Source: Lachnospiraceae bacterium (GTDB taxonomy: Bacteria; Bacillota_A; Clostridia; Lachnospirales; Lachnospiraceae). From it: DNA of 10,362 nt. This document shows, piece by piece, positions 7,588 to 10,362 of the stretch (positions within the stretch are counted from its first letter, which is position 1; each line of letters starts with the position of its first letter). The notes under the pieces were generated by a model. The model saw only the letters and a program-made list of their open reading frames with translations, was not told where the DNA came from and did no database searches. Location of the stretch: NCBI GenBank assembly GCA_028694115.1, contig JAQUUB010000138.1, positions 1-10,362 on the forward strand, in the 5' to 3' direction. A program made the translations under genes and the position numbers.

Positions 7588-7726
7588 TCTTTGTACCCTC
7601 CTTTGATGCATTTCGTGATACTTCTGCTTTCTTTTTTGCATACAATGTTCCATATGCTGCCAATGTAGCAGTTCGATCCGTCTCTTTCTCTTTTGTGATC
7701 TGATAATTTTTGCACACATAATCCAT
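7580..7726 (-). CDS. Small protein of unknown function (48 residues)
   Basis: The frame begins MDYVCKNYQITKEKE and ends KEGTKNA. GGAGG (7739-7735) precedes the ATG by 8 bases and directly follows the stop of the upstream DUF5688-type gene. The TAG stop at 7582-7580 lies inside the next gene, so ATG 7587 and this stop overlap by 8 bases, a layout typical of coupled translation. The protein is lysine-rich, with a likely helix in ATLAAYGTLYAKKKAEVSR, one cysteine, and no membrane segment or signal peptide. I do not recognise a family. A competing reading is that this DNA is the N-terminal extension of the following gene, but that frame has poor composition and worse ribosome-site spacing. Confidence 0.7.
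   Translation of the reverse strand: MDYVCKNYQITKEKETDRTATLAAYGTLYAKKKAEVSRNASKEGTKNA
7597..7604 (-). promoter_or_regulatory. Ribosome binding site deciding the DUF5688 start
   Basis: AAAGGAGG lies within the last codons of the 48-residue gene. GGAGG ends 9 bases before ATG 7587. It supports the shorter start of the DUF5688 protein over the ATG at 7719, whose spacing to the upstream GGAGG (7739-7735) is too long. Confidence 0.8.
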
Positions 7727-7734
7727 TACTTTTT

Positions 7735-7739
7735 CCTCC
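7735..7739 (-). promoter_or_regulatory. Ribosome binding site of the 48-residue gene
   Basis: GGAGG lies one base after the upstream TAA (7743-7741) and 8 bases before ATG 7726. Its placement is the main evidence that the small frame is translated. Confidence 0.7.
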
Positions 7740-7740
7740 A

Positions 7741-8439
7741 TTATCTATGATTGCTTTGAATCGTATGTTGTTCTGTTCTTAATGATAAGTTATAGGATTG
7801 ACCTTCTACTTCACTTATTCTTTTTTGTGCTGAATCATATGTCAAAATTGAATCACATATTTTTTCATTTTCTTCTACTGCACCAGACAATTCCTTAAAT
7901 ATATTTTGTAATTCTTCTTCGCTTAATCCTGCATTTTCCGGTATACAATACATATGATTAACACTTGATGCCATAATATATATTTTATTTGAATCTAATG
8001 CCTTTGAAATTTTATCTAATGCATCTGATTCATAAAAAATAGTAGCTACTCCGTTATAGAAACTTTTGTTCGACAATACTACAATTTTAGAAAAATCAAA
8101 ATTATCGTCCAAAAATTTCTGCACCCCTTCTCCAGAAAGGAAACTCACTACTGGTTCCGAAATGGCTGGAAAAAGATTTTTAGAATTTATAGTTGCCATA
8201 TCAAACATATCTTCTTTACTTATGTTCCATCCATTTAACATATCATTGGTTACTGTTAAACAAGTAGTATACATTCCATTGATATTTTTATCTCCCATAC
8301 ATAATTGTGTAAGGACAGCAAAGCTGCCCTTACGAATATGAGGGAAATTTAAAAGCCTTTCAGCACTATCGTTATAATTGATTACAGAAAGAATCAATCT
8401 TTCTGACAGATCATCAATTGTCATATCTGATATTTTCAT
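7741..8439 (-). CDS. Short DUF5688-type protein lacking the N-terminal domain
   Basis: This 232-residue protein aligns by eye with the C-terminal two thirds of the full-length DUF5688 protein two genes downstream. The shared landmarks are a valine/asparagine stretch before PHIRKGSFAVL, then a W followed by a helix and NSKNLFP, then IVVLSNKSFYNG, DKISKAL, IYIMASSVNHMYCI, and a final acidic helix before ILTYDSAQKRIS. The first domain of the family (LSYDEFLEYV to the DYFSSYE motif) is absent. No membrane segment or signal peptide is seen. GAGAGG precedes the ATG by about 5 bases, right after the upstream stop, so it is probably co-transcribed and coupled to the three-module gene. The function is unknown. 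It is probably a diverged paralogue, and is intact rather than a pseudogene. Confidence 0.75.
   Translation of the reverse strand: MKISDMTIDDLSERLILSVINYNDSAERLLNFPHIRKGSFAVLTQLCMGDKNINGMYTTCLTVTNDMLNGWNISKEDMFDMATINSKNLFPAISEPVVSFLSGEGVQKFLDDNFDFSKIVVLSNKSFYNGVATIFYESDALDKISKALDSNKIYIMASSVNHMYCIPENAGLSEEELQNIFKELSGAVEENEKICDSILTYDSAQKRISEVEGQSYNLSLRTEQHTIQSNHR
8309..8333 (-). other. Strong hairpin inside the short DUF5688 gene
   Basis: On the transcribed strand an 11-base arm beginning GTAAGGGCAGC pairs with GCTGTCCTTAC around a TTT loop, with one G-U pair. The opposite strand has an A-C mismatch at that position, so it pairs fully only in the mRNA sense. It lies about 100 bases into the gene (codons 36-44). 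No T-run follows, so it is not a terminator. It may affect translation or mRNA processing, or be chance. Confidence 0.4.
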
Positions 8440-8450
8440 ATTAACCTCTC

Positions 8451-9548
8451 TTATCTTCCCCCACCCTGCTTATGAAAGGGATTTTCTGCATTTGCAACCT
8501 CATCTGCAAGAGAACGATCTGCATTGTTCTGTAACCACTTTGCTTTTGACTCCTCGAACTTTGCAATAACGTCCTCTGATGTCATTGTTTCAGTAATGTT
8601 ATCATATCCGCCATTTCCATCCGCAATAGATCTCTTTGCTGTATGATTATAGGTTTTTCCATCAGGTCCATTTTTGAACAATGAAAGTTGGACCATATTG
8701 GAATCTGGAATAGCATTTACTCTCTCTGATGGAACTACAATTTCATAAAAAACTGTTTCGTTTGTGCTTTCATCTGTTATCGGAATAGAAATTCCATATA
8801 ATGCTTTTCCCTCTTTGCTGCTAAATGCCCTTACCAGTTTTTCAGATATCTGTGTAGAAACAAACAGATCCTTTACGCTGCTTCTTTCAACTGCTTTTTT
8901 AACATATTCCTTTAATTCGATGCTACTAACTGTTTTAAAATTGTCAACATATCCATCATCTGTTTTTACACTGGTTTTCAGATTAACCATATAATCATCT
9001 GTAGTATCCATTTTCTTTTTAGGAAATCCAAAATAACTCATTCCTGGATTCTTGTCTGATTCCTTAAATCTATCTGATGGAATAACAAAACTATGATAGG
9101 AATCATTTCCATTTTCAGTGATTGGAATAGAAATGGATACAAAAGAACCATTTTCTGATGAAAAATGTTTTCCCCAATTAGTAGGAACTTCCATATTCAC
9201 AAATCCATGATTTTCTGCATATATCTTTCTTTCTACTTCGTATGCTTCCTTTAATTCCTCGATTTTCCATGTTTTAGTGAAATATTTTTCTTCCTTTGCT
9301 GCATCTTCCGCTGCATCCTCGTTTCTATATGAAGCATTAATTTCAGTTCCTTCTGGGCGTACAAAATATACTCTTTCCGGATTATCAGCTTTTACCTTAA
9401 TACTATCAATAGGATACATATAGCTTCCACCACCAGGAGCTACCACTCTTGCATAATCCTTCCCCGTCTTATCATTGTGAACTAAATTTTCAAGATTAAC
9501 CTGTTTCTTACTTAGTTCAATTGTAACGAATGTTAAATTTTCACCCAC
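8451..9548 (-). CDS. Conserved-looking element protein of unknown function with about three related modules
   Basis: A 365-residue soluble protein starting at GTG 9548, chosen because AAGGAGG (9563-9557) ends 8 bases upstream; an in-frame TTG at 9554 is only 2 bases from that site. Module B (about 127-219) opens FSSENGSFVSISIPIT and continues FVIPSDRFKESDKNPGMSYF. Module C (about 240-338) opens FSSKEGKALYGISIPIT and continues IVVPSERV, so these two are clear internal duplicates. An N-terminal region (about 3-68: LTFVTIEL, YARVVAPGGGSYMYP, VYFVRPEG) looks like a more distant third copy. The modules appear rich in beta strands, ending with an acidic linker and the tail NPFHKQGGGR. I do not recognise a named family. 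A small beta-barrel or ssDNA-binding role would fit a neighbour of topB but is only a guess. It starts the multi-gene run after the 9555-9706 gap. Confidence 0.8.
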   Translation of the reverse strand: MGENLTFVTIELSKKQVNLENLVHNDKTGKDYARVVAPGGGSYMYPIDSIKVKADNPERVYFVRPEGTEINASYRNEDAAEDAAKEEKYFTKTWKIEELKEAYEVERKIYAENHGFVNMEVPTNWGKHFSSENGSFVSISIPITENGNDSYHSFVIPSDRFKESDKNPGMSYFGFPKKKMDTTDDYMVNLKTSVKTDDGYVDNFKTVSSIELKEYVKKAVERSSVKDLFVSTQISEKLVRAFSSKEGKALYGISIPITDESTNETVFYEIVVPSERVNAIPDSNMVQLSLFKNGPDGKTYNHTAKRSIADGNGGYDNITETMTSEDVIAKFEESKAKWLQNNADRSLADEVANAENPFHKQGGGR

Positions 9549-9556
9549 TTGCAATA

Positions 9557-9563
9557 CCTCCTT
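9557..9563 (-). promoter_or_regulatory. Ribosome binding site deciding a GTG start
   Basis: AAGGAGG is 8 bases from GTG 9548 and only 2 bases from TTG 9554, so the GTG is the likely start of the three-module protein. Confidence 0.75.
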
Positions 9564-9590
9564 AGTATGATTAAGCTATTTATTGTTACA

Positions 9591-9619
9591 CATATATAGT
9601 AAATCTTTTTGCTTGTCCA
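9591..9619 (-). promoter_or_regulatory. Possible sigma-A promoter for the three-module gene and those downstream
   Basis: On the minus strand TGGACA (9619-9614) is followed after 17 bases by TATATG (9596-9591), about 43 bases before the GTG start. TATATA (9598-9593) at a 15-base spacing is an alternative -10. The -35 differs from TTGACA at one position; the -10 is weaker. It lies in the only sizeable intergenic gap of the window, which supports a transcription start here, but AT-rich DNA gives such matches easily. Confidence 0.35.
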
Positions 9620-9706
9620 TTTGTTAGCGTAAAATATTACATTTCTCAAAATCTGTTGATTTCAATAAAACAATTGCACATATAGCGTCATTTCTGATTT
9701 TTAACA

Positions 9707-10360
9707 CTATCTATGCCTTGCCCTATTTACACGCTCACATGCATTGTTAAATGCTTCATAATTTTTCTCAATTATTATGCTATCTCTCCCTGTATTAAGT
9801 GCTGCTTCTCCTAATACACCACTACCACAAAACTGATCCAATATCTTTTCATTTGGTTTACTTATAAAAGTTATTATCTGTTCTAAAAGTTCTACTGGCT
9901 TTTCTGCCTGATGTATCTTGTTATTCTTAGGTACTTGATCTATATCAAAGACAGTCGGAAGCATACCATTTGTACCAGACATATAATTTAATGCTCCAGG
10001 ATAACCTTCTTTGAGAATTTCAAGTGTCATTTCCAGAAATTTAGGATCACTAAGCTGTCCATAGTCAAGATCTCCATATTTTCCTGTTACATCAAAATAT
10101 GTTGTCTTGCGCTTATCAAGCCACATGCAAATATAATCGCCAATAGGAATCTGTGACAAATCATCCGAGGCAGTATCTGCTTCGTATAATATTGAATCCT
10201 TACATCCCCCCATCCAATCCATATATGCTTTATCCATTTCTCTGCTAACGTCATCATAATCATCTGTTTTAATCAAAAACTCAAATTCAATAACATCTTC
10301 CTCTTCGTTTTCAGATGGAATTAACGGATTAAAATCTTCTTCAAAATGATATATCATCAT
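9707..10360 (-). CDS. DNA methyltransferase, C-terminal part (start at or beyond window edge)
   Basis: The visible 217 residues end with the C-terminal half of a beta-class N4/N6 DNA methyltransferase: KIHQAEKPVELLEQI (motif X region), then ILDQFCGSGVLGEAA (motif I, S-adenosylmethionine binding), then GRDSIIIEKNYEAF. The first 100 residues are acidic (EFEFLIKTDDYDD, IPIGDYICMWLDK) and resemble a domain of unknown function rather than a catalytic region. The catalytic motif IV (D/S/N-P-P-Y/F/W), which precedes motifs X and I in this class, is not present in the visible part. Only two bases lie before the first ATG at 10360, so the gene may begin further right and carry motif IV there. The likely role is methylating element DNA against host restriction. 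It ends with TAG at 9709-9707, and no terminator follows. Confidence 0.75.
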   Translation of the reverse strand: MMIYHFEEDFNPLIPSENEEEDVIEFEFLIKTDDYDDVSREMDKAYMDWMGGCKDSILYEADTASDDLSQIPIGDYICMWLDKRKTTYFDVTGKYGDLDYGQLSDPKFLEMTLEILKEGYPGALNYMSGTNGMLPTVFDIDQVPKNNKIHQAEKPVELLEQIITFISKPNEKILDQFCGSGVLGEAALNTGRDSIIIEKNYEAFNNACERVNRARHR

Positions 10361-10362
10361 TT

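Noticed and set aside
7588..7719. A 44-residue N-terminal extension of the full-length DUF5688 protein
   Set aside because: Its composition is abnormal, it overlaps the better supported small gene, and a strong ribosome site precedes the internal ATG at 7587.
8066..8994. Plus-strand frames across the short DUF5688 and three-module genes
   Set aside because: They are antisense shadows with no independent support.
9640..9665. A small stem AAATC/GATTT as a terminator after the methyltransferase gene
   Set aside because: The stem is only five AT-rich pairs and no T-run follows it.
9634..9665. TTGAAA with TAATAT as a promoter
   Set aside because: The spacing between the two boxes is 20 bases, too long for a normal sigma-A promoter.
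1..10362. tRNA or rRNA genes, CRISPR arrays, insertion-sequence ends, attachment sites
   Set aside because: I saw no regularly spaced repeats, no tRNA-like cloverleaf, no transposase with flanking inverted repeats and no integrase or att-like site. The DNA is almost fully occupied by minus-strand coding sequence.

Overview
The window looks like part of an integrative conjugative element (or similar mobile element) from a low-GC Gram-positive gut bacterium, most likely a Clostridia/Lachnospiraceae relative. The evidence is the AT-rich sequence, strong GGAGG ribosome binding sites, and gene families typical of Firmicutes conjugative elements: an element-type TopB, DUF5688 proteins, a TnpV-like protein and a giant DarB-like helicase/methyltransferase. 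Every supported gene lies on the minus strand, so transcription runs from the right edge (10362) to the left edge (1). The genes are tightly packed. The only sizeable gap is 9555-9706, and no stretch of more than 300 bases lacks a gene.

Layout in order of transcription. (1) 10360-9707: C-terminal part of a DNA methyltransferase, with its start at or beyond the window edge. (2) 9706-9549: intergenic region with a possible promoter. (3) 9548-8451: a 365-residue protein of unknown function built from about three related modules. (4) 8439-7741: a short DUF5688-type protein. (5) 7726-7580: a 48-residue small protein. (6) 7587-6589: a full-length DUF5688 protein, whose ATG overlaps the end of the small gene. 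(7) 6574-6531: a hairpin plus six Ts, a textbook intrinsic terminator placed directly before the topB ribosome binding site. (8) 6517-3107: topB, a 1136-residue topoisomerase III with five C-terminal zinc-ribbon repeats. (9) 3110-1: at least 1036 codons of one uninterrupted frame that starts with TTG overlapping the topB stop (TTGA). It is the N-terminal part of a giant DarB-like protein and runs off the left edge just where the N6-methylase/helicase core should begin. (10) 2383-1943: a 146-residue TnpV-like protein encoded entirely inside that giant gene in another frame, with its own well-placed ribosome binding site.

Together this looks like the DNA-handling and host-defence-evasion section of a conjugative element. 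The methyltransferase and the DarB-like protein plausibly protect or modify incoming DNA, and TopB handles DNA topology during transfer or replication. The DUF5688 and three-module proteins are conserved cargo of unknown role. The most unusual signals are the overprinted TnpV-like gene and the terminator that any topB transcript must read through.
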